A stretch of DNA of 64,000 nt from Verrucomicrobiota bacterium (GCA_016222805.1 JACRQG010000033.1:31400-95399), one strand, 5' to 3'; numbered from the stretch's first letter, positions 37,231 to 46,212 are shown. Made by a program: numbers and translations. Notes: generated by a model from the letters alone, not told the origin.

Positions 37231-37488
37231 ATGAATCCGCTCAGCCTCCTCACCGGCATCCGCGTCAGCCCGACGAACCCGAACCATCATCTGTGGAACA
37301 ACCACGGGACCTGGTTCCTGCACTACACGATTCATCCCACGCCCTTCACCAAGGAGCGCATCCGCCGCTCGCTCGGGACCAAGGACCTGGAGGTGGCCCG
37401 ACAGCGCCGGGACTCCTACTTCGCGTTGCTGGCCGCGGAAGCGGCCAAGCAGGCCCCGCTGGCGCCGCGCAAGGCCTTCGCCGCGTAA
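37231..37488 (+). CDS. 85-residue protein resembling the arm-binding N-terminus of a tyrosine recombinase
   Basis: ATG 37231 begins NPLSLLTGIRVSPTNPNHHL. The core HGTWFLHYTIHPTPFTKERI followed by RRSLGTKDLEVARQRRDSYF has the pattern of integrase arm-type DNA-binding domains: a short beta sheet binding the arm sites, then a LGTxDLxxARxxRD helix. It stops at residue 85, so the core-binding and catalytic domains with the Arg/His/Tyr residues are absent. It sits between a strong terminator (44 bases upstream) and two palindromes downstream, which looks like the scar of an integrated element. Either an integrase relic or a free-standing small DNA-binding protein; no function is assigned. Confidence 0.6.
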   Translation: MNPLSLLTGIRVSPTNPNHHLWNNHGTWFLHYTIHPTPFTKERIRRSLGTKDLEVARQRRDSYFALLAAEAAKQAPLAPRKAFAA

Positions 37489-37520
37489 GCCGGGGTGCAG
37501 CACAAGTTCTCCCATCGCGC

Positions 37521-37547
37521 GCCGACGCTGCTTGGGCCAGCGTCGGC
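37521..37547. other. Perfect 10-bp inverted repeat after the integrase-like gene
   Basis: GCCGACGCTG (37521-37530) and CAGCGTCGGC (37538-37547) pair around a CTTGGGC loop, 32 bases after the stop of the 85-residue gene. There is no T run, so Rho-independent termination is unlikely on sequence alone. The stem is stable enough to protect an RNA 3' end or mark a recombination site. Confidence 0.55.
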
Positions 37548-37622
37548 CCGGAAGGTTCATGGATCACACCGCCGGAGTGTACTGGTATCGATCCTCGTTG
37601 CACCGTCTCACGACGATTCGGT

Positions 37623-37697
37623 TGTAGCCGGGGGCGGCGACCCCGGCCGGCTCCTTCGATTTCCGGGTCGAGGCCGGCCGCAACGCGGCCGGCTACA
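37623..37697. repeat. Palindromic GC-rich element with TGTAGCCG...CGGCTACA ends
   Basis: A 75-base imperfect inverted repeat whose ends are TGTAGCCG (37623-37630) and CGGCTACA (37690-37697). Inside the right half is a tight perfect palindrome, GCCGGCCGC-AAC-GCGGCCGGC. Its shape resembles REP/BIME-type intergenic palindromes with a conserved GTAGCCGG terminus. It lies in the 258-base gap between the integrase-like remnant and the convergent Sel1/LysM gene. Only one copy is present in the window, so its repeat status across the genome is inference. Confidence 0.55.
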
Positions 37698-37746
37698 CCA
37701 TGACCTGTTTCGCCGGTGGTTGCGGACCTGAACCACAAGCCTCCCT

Positions 37747-40700
37747 TTACGGGATTCGCAGCCGCTGGCCGGGCCGGAGGGCGTTCTCGCCCCGCAGGGC
37801 TTCGCGATTGGCTTCGTAAATCTCCTGCCACCGGCTGCTCGTGCCGTAGTAGCGCACGCTGATGCGGGTGAGCGTGTCGCCTTCGACCACCGTGTGGAGC
37901 CGGGGCGCGGCCACGACGGGCCCGGGACTGACGGGCGCGGCGGTCACCGGGCCAGGGACAGAGCCGGAGCTCCCGAATCCGGAGGCGGCTCCGGGGTTGT
38001 TGATCAGCCGAGCTGCCGAAGCGATTTGGTCCAGCGTGCCCTGCGCCTGCTTGAGCCGCGCGGCAATCGCGGCGTTTTCCTGCTGGAGTTGGGTGATGCG
38101 CATCGTCCGGTCGCGCTCCAGCGCCTGGAGGGTCTCGTTCAACCGGGCCGCGTCGGCCCTCGTCGTCGCCAGGTCCCGCTGCGCCGCCGCCAGCTGGGCC
38201 GCGGAGTTTGCCAGGGCCGCCGCCCGCTTTTCGGCTTCCTGGCGGGCCGCGTCGCTCTGGGCCAGACGTGCATTCTCTGTCCGCAGCTCACCGACCTGCG
38301 CCTGCAGCGCCTTTAGCTCGGCGGCGAGTTTCTCGTTGCCGCCGGTCAACTCCGCCACGGAGGCACCCTGGCTTTCCGCCGCCTTCTGGGCCTCCGCGAG
38401 GCGGGTCTTCAATTCCGCAACCTCGGTGCGCAATGTCGTCGCCCCATCGCCGGCTGCGGCCAGACGCGCGTTGTCGGCCTTCAGCCCCGCCAACTGGTTC
38501 GTCAGATCCTTCACCTGCGCCTGCAGCTTCTCGTTGCCGGCGCCGAGTTCGTTGATCACCGCGAGTTGCTCCTGGGCCGTCTTGCTCCCGGCCGCCACGC
38601 GGGCCTTCAAGTCTGCCACCTCCGAAACGATGCGTTCGCCACCCTGCTTTACCTGCGCCAGCTGCTGCTCGAGCGCGGCCTTGTCGGCGGCGAGCCGCTG
38701 ATTGAGGCCCGTCAGCTCGGCGACGCTGGCACCGTGCTGATCCGCGGCCTTCCCCGCCTCGGCCAGCTTCGCCTGGAGGGCGGTGACCTCGGCCCGCGCC
38801 TGTTCCGCATCCTGGGCCGACGTTTCCGCGGTCTTCTTCAGCTGCGCGATCTGCCGTTCGGCACCGGACAGGCGGGTAAAGAGATCCTCGACCTGGCTCC
38901 GGAGATTGTCGCGTTCCTGCACCGGACCTCGCGAGGCGGCACGTGCCGACTCGAGGTCGCGCGCCCGCGATTCGAGTTCGGCGGTCAGCCGCGCCTGCTC
39001 CGCCCGCCCCTTCTCCAGTTCCTCCTGGGTATTCTTGAGGCGCACGTTGAGCTGTTCGAGCTGGGCCTTGGCGGCGGATTCGTCGGAACCGCGGGACTGC
39101 AGGAAGGCCCGGTTGGCCTCCGTGAGCGAGCGGTTGGTCTCGCGCACGTTCTGCAGCTGCGCCGCCAGGGTCGCGATTTCGCGCGCGGCATTCTTGCGGT
39201 CCTCGTCCCCCTGTGCCTCGAGCGTCCGCACCTGGTTCTGCAGGGTGGCCAATTCGAGGCGCATCGCGTCCGTCGGAGCCGCCTTGACCGCCGCCGCCTG
39301 GGCCGCCAGCGCCGCCGCTGCGCTCTGCTTCGCCACCTCGAGGTCCTTCAGCAGGCTCTCGTTCTTCGCCGCGAGTTCAGCCGCGGCCCGCCGCGCCTCA
39401 TCCAGGTCGGAGGCCAGTTTCTCCCGCGCGGCGCGGGCGGCGGCGGATTCCGTCGCAGGCGCTGCCGTGGCTGTGGTCGCCTGCTTCGCCGCCGCCAGCT
39501 CCTGCTGCAGGCGGGCCATCATCGCGGACATCTCCGCCACGCGCCCCTCCAGCGCTTCCCGCTCCCGGACCAACTGCGTGGTGCGCTGGCCGGCCTCGGC
39601 CAGCTGCCGGGAAGAGGCCTCGTCTGCGGCGCGACCTTGCGCGAGCCGCTGCTGGGCCTCCTGCAATTCCTGGCGCACTCGGGCGAGCTCGGCAGCGGAC
39701 CCGGTCTCGCCGGCCGGAGCGGCGGCCGCGAGCCGTGACTTTTCCGCCTCGGCTGCGGTCAGGGCCTGCTTCACCTGCGCCAGTTCCTTCTTGAGACCCT
39801 CAACCGTGCGTCGCGCCGCGTTGCCCTCCTCCAAGGCCTCTCCAAGCTGGGCCCGGATAATCTGGAGCTGCTCGGGATCGATCGCCGGCTTGCTCCCGGC
39901 GTCGGCCAGACGCTTCTCGAGCGCCGCCTTTTCCGTGGCCCAAGCTTCGCGTTGCCGCGAACCTTCGGCGGCCGCCTGTTCCGCCTGCGCCAACCGTGCC
40001 TGCAGCGCCGGCACTTCCGCCGCGGCCGCCGCGGACTTCTGCAGCTGTTCATTCGCGCCGCGCAGACGGGCGAGTTCGGTATTGGCCGCCTCGATCTGCT
40101 GCAGGAGCTTGGCGGATTCCGCGCCCGCCGCGGCGTTTGCGGCGAGGCGCTTGTTCTCGGTCTCCAGCTTCTCGCGGACGGACCGCAGTTCCTCGAGCTG
40201 TCGCGTGAGTTCCGCCACCTGGGCGCCGCCGGCCGCGCCGTCCGCCGGTGCCACGGAGCCGGCCGGCGACGGCTGCTCCTGCGCGAGCCGGAGCTGGCGG
40301 CCGAGGCGCAGCAATTCCTGCGTGGAGCGCTTCACCTCGTCGTTGAGGCGGGTGTTCTCGGCGAGCAACTTCGCGAGCCGGGGATCCTTCTCCGCCAACT
40401 GGGGCAGCGGCGTCTCGGCCGTACCCGGGGCCTCCGTGGCCGGCGAGGCGGCGGGCGCTGGCGTCGCCTTAGCCGCGGCAAGTTGCGCGGCCAACTCGTC
40501 CGCCCGGCGCACGGCCTCCGCCTTCTCTCGGGAGAGCTGCTCCACCTGGGAGCGCAAGCCCGCGGCGGCGGCCTCGGCCGCCGGAGGAACGGAAGGACGG
40601 GGAGCCTTGGCGAGCTTCTCGTTTTCGGCGCGGAGCGAAGCGACCTCCCGCTCGGCGGCCTGCAGCCGAGTCGAAAGCTTGGCCGCTTCGTCGGCCTGCG

Positions 40701-41961
40701 CGGCCCCCGCGCGCTTCCCGGCCTGGGTCGCCTCCGCCTTCAGGCGCTGATTCTCCGACTCGAGGCGCCGGGCCGCCTCGCGGGCCTCCTTCAGCGCAGT
40801 TTCGGTCGAGGCCAGTTGCTGGGACGCTTTTTCCTGTCCTGCCTGACCGGCGCGGGCGGATTCCACTGCCTGGGCGGCGGCCGCCAGCCGCTGTTCCAGG
40901 ACCGATTTTTCCCGGGTCAGGGCACGGGCGGATTCGGCGAGCCGGGCATTCTCGGTTCGCAGGCGATCCACTTCTCCAGTGGTCGCCGATGCGGGGGCAG
41001 TCGCCGCCACGGCCGGTGTGGCCGGCGCTGGCGGCACCACTCCGGGCGCGGGCTCCTTCATTCCCAACTGCGCCCGCTGCCGGGCAATGGCAATGTTGGC
41101 CTCCGCCAGCTGGGCGGTGGAAAGCTGCCGGGCGACGATGTCGCGCCCGGTTGGCCGCGCCCCGTTCTCCACCGCCAGGGCGAGCCAAGTGTAGGCCTCG
41201 ATCAAGTTGGCGGCCACGCCGCGTCCTTCGGCGTACATGATGCCGAGGTTGTTCTGCGCCGGGGCGAAGTTCTGCGTCGCCGCCCCGCGGTAAAGTTCCG
41301 CCGCTCCGGCCAGATCCACCGCGGAGCCGCGGCCCTCCTCCAGCATCAGTGCGAGGTTGTACTGCGCCCGGGCGTAGCGCTGGCCGGCAGCGGCCCGATA
41401 CCAGCGTTGGGCCGAAGCCTCGTCCTTGGCGACTCCGCGGCCGAGTTCGTAGGCCAGCGCCAGGTTGTACTGCGCCTCCGGCACACCGCGCTCGGCGGCT
41501 TGGCGGAACCACAGGGCGGCCTCGAAATAGTCCTGTTTCGTGCCGATGCCGTTGGCGTGCATGTTGCCAACGTTGAATTGCGCCGGCGCGAAGCCCTGCT
41601 CGGCCGCCTTCAGGTAGAAGCCAAATGCCTTGCGAAGGTCCGGCGCCACCCCGCGCCCGAGCTCGTGCATCATCCCGAGGTTGAACTGCGCGGCCGCCAG
41701 GCCGCGATCCGCCGCCTGCTGGTAGAGCCGCAGTGCCTCGGCGGGATCGGCCGGCACGCCCTGACCGTTGGCGTAGGCGTTGCCGAGCACATTGAGCGCC
41801 TCGGGATCTCCCTGTTGCGCCCGGGATCGGACCGCGGCGAGATCCGCCTGGGCCCGCACGACCGGAGCCACCGCCCCGAGTGCCGCCAGCGCCGCGGCCA
41901 GCAAGGCACCATTCCTCCTGGAAATCGTGAATCTGCGGTTCCGCCCGGTCGGTTTAGGCAC
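37747..41961 (-). CDS. Giant Sel1-repeat / coiled-coil / LysM envelope protein
   Basis: A 1404-residue exported protein from GTG 41961 (signal peptide LLAAALAALGAVAPVVRAQ). Residues about 50-265 are six consecutive 36-residue Sel1 repeats (pattern AQFNLGMMHELGRGVAPDLR). Residues about 290-1290 are one enormous low-complexity coiled coil of alanine, glutamate, glutamine, leucine and arginine (segments such as LAEKDPRLAKLLAENTRLND). The last 50 residues are a LysM domain (HTVVEGDTLTRISVRYYGTS) expected to bind peptidoglycan. The inference is a periplasmic rod anchored to the wall by LysM and presenting Sel1 repeats to partners. The start overlaps the stop of the upstream gene by eight bases, so the two are coupled. 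Plus-strand frames across the coil are shadows. Confidence 0.9.
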   Translation of the reverse strand: MPKPTGRNRRFTISRRNGALLAAALAALGAVAPVVRAQADLAAVRSRAQQGDPEALNVLGNAYANGQGVPADPAEALRLYQQAADRGLAAAQFNLGMMHELGRGVAPDLRKAFGFYLKAAEQGFAPAQFNVGNMHANGIGTKQDYFEAALWFRQAAERGVPEAQYNLALAYELGRGVAKDEASAQRWYRAAAGQRYARAQYNLALMLEEGRGSAVDLAGAAELYRGAATQNFAPAQNNLGIMYAEGRGVAANLIEAYTWLALAVENGARPTGRDIVARQLSTAQLAEANIAIARQRAQLGMKEPAPGVVPPAPATPAVAATAPASATTGEVDRLRTENARLAESARALTREKSVLEQRLAAAAQAVESARAGQAGQEKASQQLASTETALKEAREAARRLESENQRLKAEATQAGKRAGAAQADEAAKLSTRLQAAEREVASLRAENEKLAKAPRPSVPPAAEAAAAGLRSQVEQLSREKAEAVRRADELAAQLAAAKATPAPAASPATEAPGTAETPLPQLAEKDPRLAKLLAENTRLNDEVKRSTQELLRLGRQLRLAQEQPSPAGSVAPADGAAGGAQVAELTRQLEELRSVREKLETENKRLAANAAAGAESAKLLQQIEAANTELARLRGANEQLQKSAAAAAEVPALQARLAQAEQAAAEGSRQREAWATEKAALEKRLADAGSKPAIDPEQLQIIRAQLGEALEEGNAARRTVEGLKKELAQVKQALTAAEAEKSRLAAAAPAGETGSAAELARVRQELQEAQQRLAQGRAADEASSRQLAEAGQRTTQLVREREALEGRVAEMSAMMARLQQELAAAKQATTATAAPATESAAARAAREKLASDLDEARRAAAELAAKNESLLKDLEVAKQSAAAALAAQAAAVKAAPTDAMRLELATLQNQVRTLEAQGDEDRKNAAREIATLAAQLQNVRETNRSLTEANRAFLQSRGSDESAAKAQLEQLNVRLKNTQEELEKGRAEQARLTAELESRARDLESARAASRGPVQERDNLRSQVEDLFTRLSGAERQIAQLKKTAETSAQDAEQARAEVTALQAKLAEAGKAADQHGASVAELTGLNQRLAADKAALEQQLAQVKQGGERIVSEVADLKARVAAGSKTAQEQLAVINELGAGNEKLQAQVKDLTNQLAGLKADNARLAAAGDGATTLRTEVAELKTRLAEAQKAAESQGASVAELTGGNEKLAAELKALQAQVGELRTENARLAQSDAARQEAEKRAAALANSAAQLAAAQRDLATTRADAARLNETLQALERDRTMRITQLQQENAAIAARLKQAQGTLDQIASAARLINNPGAASGFGSSGSVPGPVTAAPVSPGPVVAAPRLHTVVEGDTLTRISVRYYGTSSRWQEIYEANREALRGENALRPGQRLRIP

Positions 41962-43462
41962 GGGATTCGTTTAAGGACAAAACCCTACAGGGAAGCAAGG
42001 CGGCGTCTTGCATGCCGTGGATGATCTTCTTGTCCGGCGGACAGAACGTCGCGAGCGCCCCGGAGAGCCGGGGCTGGCCGCCGACGAGGAAGTAGTACGG
42101 ACAAAGGCGCAGGCGACCGGCCTTGGGCACAGCGGTCATCGTGGTGCCCGGAGGATGCCCGGCCTCGTAGATCGGATGCTCGAGGCGGCGCGGCTTCCGG
42201 TAGGCCTGCAGGAGGTGAAGGTTGGTGGGAGCGAGCGCGATCGCCCGCTCGACTCCCCGCTGCCATTCCTCGCGGGAACAGTCGCTGCCTAGAACCACGC
42301 TGCGCGCTCCCCAGGCCGTCTCATGGTAGCCGCTGATCTTGAGGATCAGTTCGCGCTCCTTCTGCGAGGCGCCGACCAGGTCGCGCCAGTCGTTGAGGGC
42401 ACGCCCGCCGACCCGCGGTCCATCGAGCACCGCCCCCGGTGGCAACGGCGCCGGGTCGATGACCCAGGAGGGCGGGATGATCGCCCGCAGCAGCGAATGC
42501 GCCGCGCTGCTCAGGGCCTCCGCCCAGTAGTCCTGCAGGAGATGATGATGGAAAAGGGCGAGGCCGATTTTCTCCTCCTGAAACGGTCGCATCGGCGGCG
42601 CCACCGCCACCTCGCCCGCCGCCCAGGCCTCGAAGATGAACCGCTGCGTGCGGATGTTCTCGAGATCGAACAACTCGAAGAACCGGTAGACGACATCGAT
42701 GCGCTCGGGATTGCCCTCGATGTCGAAGTAGAGCGCGTTCTCGAGCGGGAAGAGGTCCTCCGGCGCCAGGCAGTAGACGCGTCGGCCCTGCAACTGCAAC
42801 TGGTGGGCCAGCCACTGCATCTCCGGCCGGTAGGTCGCGGCCTCGTCACTCACCACCAGGGCGATGAGTGGATTGCGCACCTCGGGGCGCAGGGCCGCCA
42901 GGGCGGCGTGGAAGTGGATGATCATCCGGTCGCCCGCACCGAGGATGACCTCGGCTCCGCGCGGCGCAGGCGCACCTTCGCCCGGGTCCGCACCGCCTGC
43001 GGCCGGCCCGGTCGACGGAACCGCGCGATCGGTGCCTTCGTAAAGCCGGTTCAGAAATGCCGTCAGCCCGATGCCGCCCGGCACCGAGTCGAGTTCGGTG
43101 AGGACGAAGCCGTGGTCGGTCCAGAGCAGGTCGGGGCGGAGGACCGGCGGAAACGCCCCGCGGCTGCGCGGATCGCGGGCATGCGCCACCAGCGCGGCCG
43201 GCTTGCCGCGGTCGAGGTACTCCGCGACCCAGGGGGCGAGGAGCGGACGGTTGCGGAGGAGGTTCTTGCCGCTGGCGGAACGGAGATAGAGGGTTTCGAG
43301 CGCCTGCTGGAATTCGTGGCAAGCGACGCCGATGGCCTCGAGCTGCGTCACCTGATCCGCCGTCAACGGCCACGCCTGCGGGGAGAGCCGCCAGCTCTTG
43401 TCCTCGAACAAGGGCTGGGCCGCCAGCGCGGCGCGGATGGTCTCGAACGGCAGGGCGGTCAT
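41954..43462 (-). CDS. Unrecognised 502-residue protein, possible ATP-grasp-like fold
   Basis: From ATG 43462 (TALPFETIRAALAAQPLFED). Not recognised with confidence. Seen: SGKNLLRNRPLLAPWVAEYL near residue 64, FVLTELDSVPGGIGLTAFLN near residue 118, VVSDEAATYRPEMQWLAHQL, NALYFDIEGNPERIDVVYRF and a C-terminal PYYFLVGGQPRLSGALATF. The ELDSxPGGIG block and the spacing of acidic residues recall the circularly permuted ATP-grasp/glutathionylspermidine-synthase-like group, which would make it an amide ligase; this is a guess from motifs. The protein has no signal peptide or membrane segment. It lies 47 bases after prfB and overlaps the Sel1/LysM gene by eight bases, so it may modify that protein or the wall. 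The open frame reaches 44218 but would run antisense-free through prfB in another frame, so the longer start is rejected. Confidence 0.8.
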   Translation of the reverse strand: MTALPFETIRAALAAQPLFEDKSWRLSPQAWPLTADQVTQLEAIGVACHEFQQALETLYLRSASGKNLLRNRPLLAPWVAEYLDRGKPAALVAHARDPRSRGAFPPVLRPDLLWTDHGFVLTELDSVPGGIGLTAFLNRLYEGTDRAVPSTGPAAGGADPGEGAPAPRGAEVILGAGDRMIIHFHAALAALRPEVRNPLIALVVSDEAATYRPEMQWLAHQLQLQGRRVYCLAPEDLFPLENALYFDIEGNPERIDVVYRFFELFDLENIRTQRFIFEAWAAGEVAVAPPMRPFQEEKIGLALFHHHLLQDYWAEALSSAAHSLLRAIIPPSWVIDPAPLPPGAVLDGPRVGGRALNDWRDLVGASQKERELILKISGYHETAWGARSVVLGSDCSREEWQRGVERAIALAPTNLHLLQAYRKPRRLEHPIYEAGHPPGTTMTAVPKAGRLRLCPYYFLVGGQPRLSGALATFCPPDKKIIHGMQDAALLPCRVLSLNESRA

Positions 43463-43509
43463 GACGGCGGGCAATCGGGTATCAGATCGCCGGGGACGGG
43501 CGACGAACC

Positions 43510-44653
43510 TCAATCCTCCATCTGGATGTCCTTGTTGCGGTGCCGCGGGCAGCCGGCGCGAAGCCAGGCATTGACGAAGCGATCGAGGTCCCCGTCGAGC
43601 ACTCCCTGGGTGTCGCTGGTGCTGACGCCCGTGCGCAGGTCCTTTACCATCTGGTAGGGCTGCAGCACATAGCTGCGGATCTGGCTGCCCCAGCCGATTT
43701 CGCCCTTTTCGCCGTAGAACTTGTCCATCTCGGCCCGCTGCTCGTCCTGCCGTTTTTCGTAGAGTCGCGCCTTCAGCACGCTCATCGCGCTCGCGCGGTT
43801 CTTCAGCTGCGAACGTTCGTTTTGGCAGACGACCACGATGCCGGTGGGCAGGTGCGTGATGCGCACGGCGGAGTCGGTGGTGTTGACGCCCTGCCCCCCC
43901 TTGCCGGACGAGCGGTAGACGTCGACGCGGATTTCGTTTTCCGGAACCTCGATGGCGATGTCCTCGTTGATCTCGGCGATCACGTCGACGGCGCAAAAGG
44001 AGGTGTGGCGGCGCTTGTTGGCGTCGAAGGGGCTGATGCGCACGAGGCGGTGCACCCCGCGCTCGGCCTTGGCAAAGCCGTAGGCGTTCTCGCCCTTGAG
44101 CAGCACCGTCGCCTTGGTGATGCCGGCCTGGTCCCCCACCTGCACGTCCTGGACTTCGAGCGCGTAGCCGCAGCGTTCCGCCCAGCGGGAATACATGCGG
44201 AAAAGCATGTCGGCCCAATCGCAGGACTCAGTACCGCCGGCCCCGGCCTGGATGGAGAGGATGGCGTTGTTCTTGTCGAACTGCCCGGTCAGGAAGGAGG
44301 CGATTTCGAGGGCATCGAGCTCCTTCACCATCGCGGACGCGGTCTCGTTGAGCTCGCGGGCGTAGGTTTCCTGCTCGGCGCCGGAGGCCGCCTCGACCAA
44401 CTCGACCATCACGTCGAGATCGTCGACCTTCTTGCGGAAGGCGACGACCGGGAGGACGGATTTCTTCAGACCGTTGAGCTTGGCGATGTGCTTCTGGGCG
44501 CGGTCGTTGTTGTCCCAGAAAGTGGGCGCCCCCATCTCCGCCTCCATCGCCTCGATCTCACGCTGCTTTTGATCGCAGTCAAAGAAACCTCCACAGGTGG
44601 CCGGCGCGCTTCTTGATGTTCTCGATGTGGTTGAAGGTCTCGGGAGCGATCAT
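43510..44653 (-). CDS. prfB: Peptide chain release factor 2, with programmed +1 frameshift
   Basis: Recognises UGA and UAA and triggers peptide release. Frame zero starts at ATG 44653 ([20 protein letters not shown]) and meets an in-frame TGA as codon 25 at 44581-44579. A +1 shift at CTT TGA C continues as [20 protein letters not shown] and on to 43510, giving 380 residues. RF2 hallmarks follow: the hydrolysis motif in [20 protein letters not shown] and the codon-recognition region [14 protein letters not shown]. This is the well-known autoregulatory arrangement: low RF2 favours shifting at its own UGA. The message leader is a pure pyrimidine tract of 30 bases (44661-44690) with no Shine-Dalgarno sequence. 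Confidence 0.97.
44578..44592 (-). promoter_or_regulatory. prfB recoding site (internal Shine-Dalgarno + CTTTGAC)
   Basis: In the message: GGAGG (44592-44588), three bases TTT, then CTT TGA C (44584-44578). The 3-base spacing between the internal Shine-Dalgarno sequence and the slippery CTT is exactly that of the E. coli site. The stop codon is followed by C, the weakest termination context. This stimulates tRNA-Leu slippage from CUU to UUU. Confidence 0.95.
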
Positions 44654-44833
44654 GAGAAATGGGAGGAAGGAAAGGGAGGGAGGAGGAGAACCCGCCCGCA
44701 GCGGCGGACGGAGCCCGACTGAGGGAACGCGGGAACGGGGAAAGCACAAGTGCGCATTCAGGACCGGTTATTCCGGGACCACCTCGCGGCTTTGCGCTTG
44801 AGCGCGGGCTGGGGACCGGCCCAAAAAGGCGGG

Positions 44834-46212
44834 ATGCCCCGCTCGCGCCGCGTGCCGCTGTTGCTGCTCGGAGGAATCCTGCTGGCGGGCGCCGGCTGCA
44901 CCTCGCGGCCGCGTTTCGCGATCGCCCCGTTTCCGCCGACGTCACCGTGCCGGTGGGCCACGGGATGATGGGCGGCTACTGGAAGGCGACGGCGATCGCC
45001 GACCCCTTGCTGGCGCGAGGATTTGTGCTGTGGGGCGGTGACGGGCCCGTCGTGGTGGTGGCCGTCGATTGGTGCGAGATCCGGAACGAGGCCTACGATC
45101 GCTGGCGGGAGGTGCTCGCCGCCGCGGCGGGAACGACCCGTGAACGGGTCCTGGTCATGTCCGTGCACCAACACGAGGCTCCGGTGGCGGATCTCGCCGC
45201 GCAGCGGGCGGTGGAAGCACGGAGCCTGGCGGATGGGGTGTGCGATCCGGCGTTTCACGAGGCGGCAGTGCAGCGTGTGGCCGACTCGTTGCGACAGGCA
45301 GCCCGCACCCCCCGCGCGGTGACGCACCTCGGCAGGGGCGAGGCCCGGGTGGACCGCATCGCCTCCAACCGCCGCTACCTGCTGCCGGACGGACGGCCCT
45401 CCTTCAATCGCGGGAGCGCCGCCGCCATCAACGTCCTCGCCCGCGAAGCGCCCGAAGGCACGATCGATCCCTGGCTGCGGACCCTGAGCTTCTGGGAGGG
45501 AGACGTGCCGATCGTCGCCTTCAGCACCTACGCCACGCATCCGATGAGCTACTACCGCACCGGCGAAGTCTCGGCAGATTTCCCGGGAGTGGCGCGAGCG
45601 CGCCGCCAGCTGGAAACCCCGGGCTGCCTGCAGATCTACGCCAGTGGCGCCAGCGGCAATGTGACCGCCGGCAAGTACAACGACGGCTCGCGCGCCTTTC
45701 GCGGAATCTTCGCCGAACGCCTGCACGCCGCGATGGCGGAGGCTTGGCGGGCCACCCGGCGCGAACCCCTCCGGCAGGTCGCTTTTTGCAGCGCCCCGGT
45801 CCGACTTCCGCCGCGGGAGGATCCGGCCTTCTCCGAGGCGGAACTCGTGCGTCGCCTGGATCCGGCCCGACCCGCCGCCCAGCGCAACCACGCAGCCCTC
45901 GGGCTGGGCTGGAGGGAGCGGATCGTCCGGGATCAACCCATCGACGTGCCGGCAATCGACTTCGGCCCAGCCCAACTGCTCCTGTTGCCCGCGGAGAGCT
46001 ACGTCGAGTTCCAGCTCGCCGCCCAGCGCCTGCGGCCCGACCAGTTCGTGGTGGTGGCGGGCTATGGGGAGTCGGGTCCCGGCTACATTCCCACCGAGCA
46101 GGCTCGGGCCGAGAACGACACCAACCTCGGCGACTGGTGCTGGGTCGGCCCCGGGTGCGAACCCCTGCTGCGGGAGGCCATCCGAAAGGCCCTCGGCAGC
46201 AACGCTCCTTGA
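44834..46212 (+). pseudogene. Neutral/alkaline ceramidase-like lipoprotein, apparent frameshift near 44930
   Basis: From ATG 44834 the frame encodes a lipoprotein-type signal (PRSRRVPLLLLGGILLAGAG, then Cys) and RPRFAIAPF, then runs into a stop at 44966. One frame over, from about 44938, the sequence continues ADVTVPVGHGMMGGYWKATA and stays open to 46212 with VVVAVDWCEI, MSVHQHEAP, VAFSTYATHPMSYYRTGE, and YGESGPGYIPTEQARAEND. These resemble neutral/alkaline non-lysosomal ceramidase-like proteins (paired His in HQHEAP and ATHP, late GYIPT motif). Adding one base near 44936 (CCGCC to CCGGCC) would join signal and domain. Either a recent inactivating deletion or a sequencing error. The body of the gene shows no other damage. 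Confidence 0.7.

Noticed and set aside
43463..44218. N-terminal extension of the unrecognised 502-residue protein
   Set aside because: It lies entirely inside prfB in another frame and has shadow composition.
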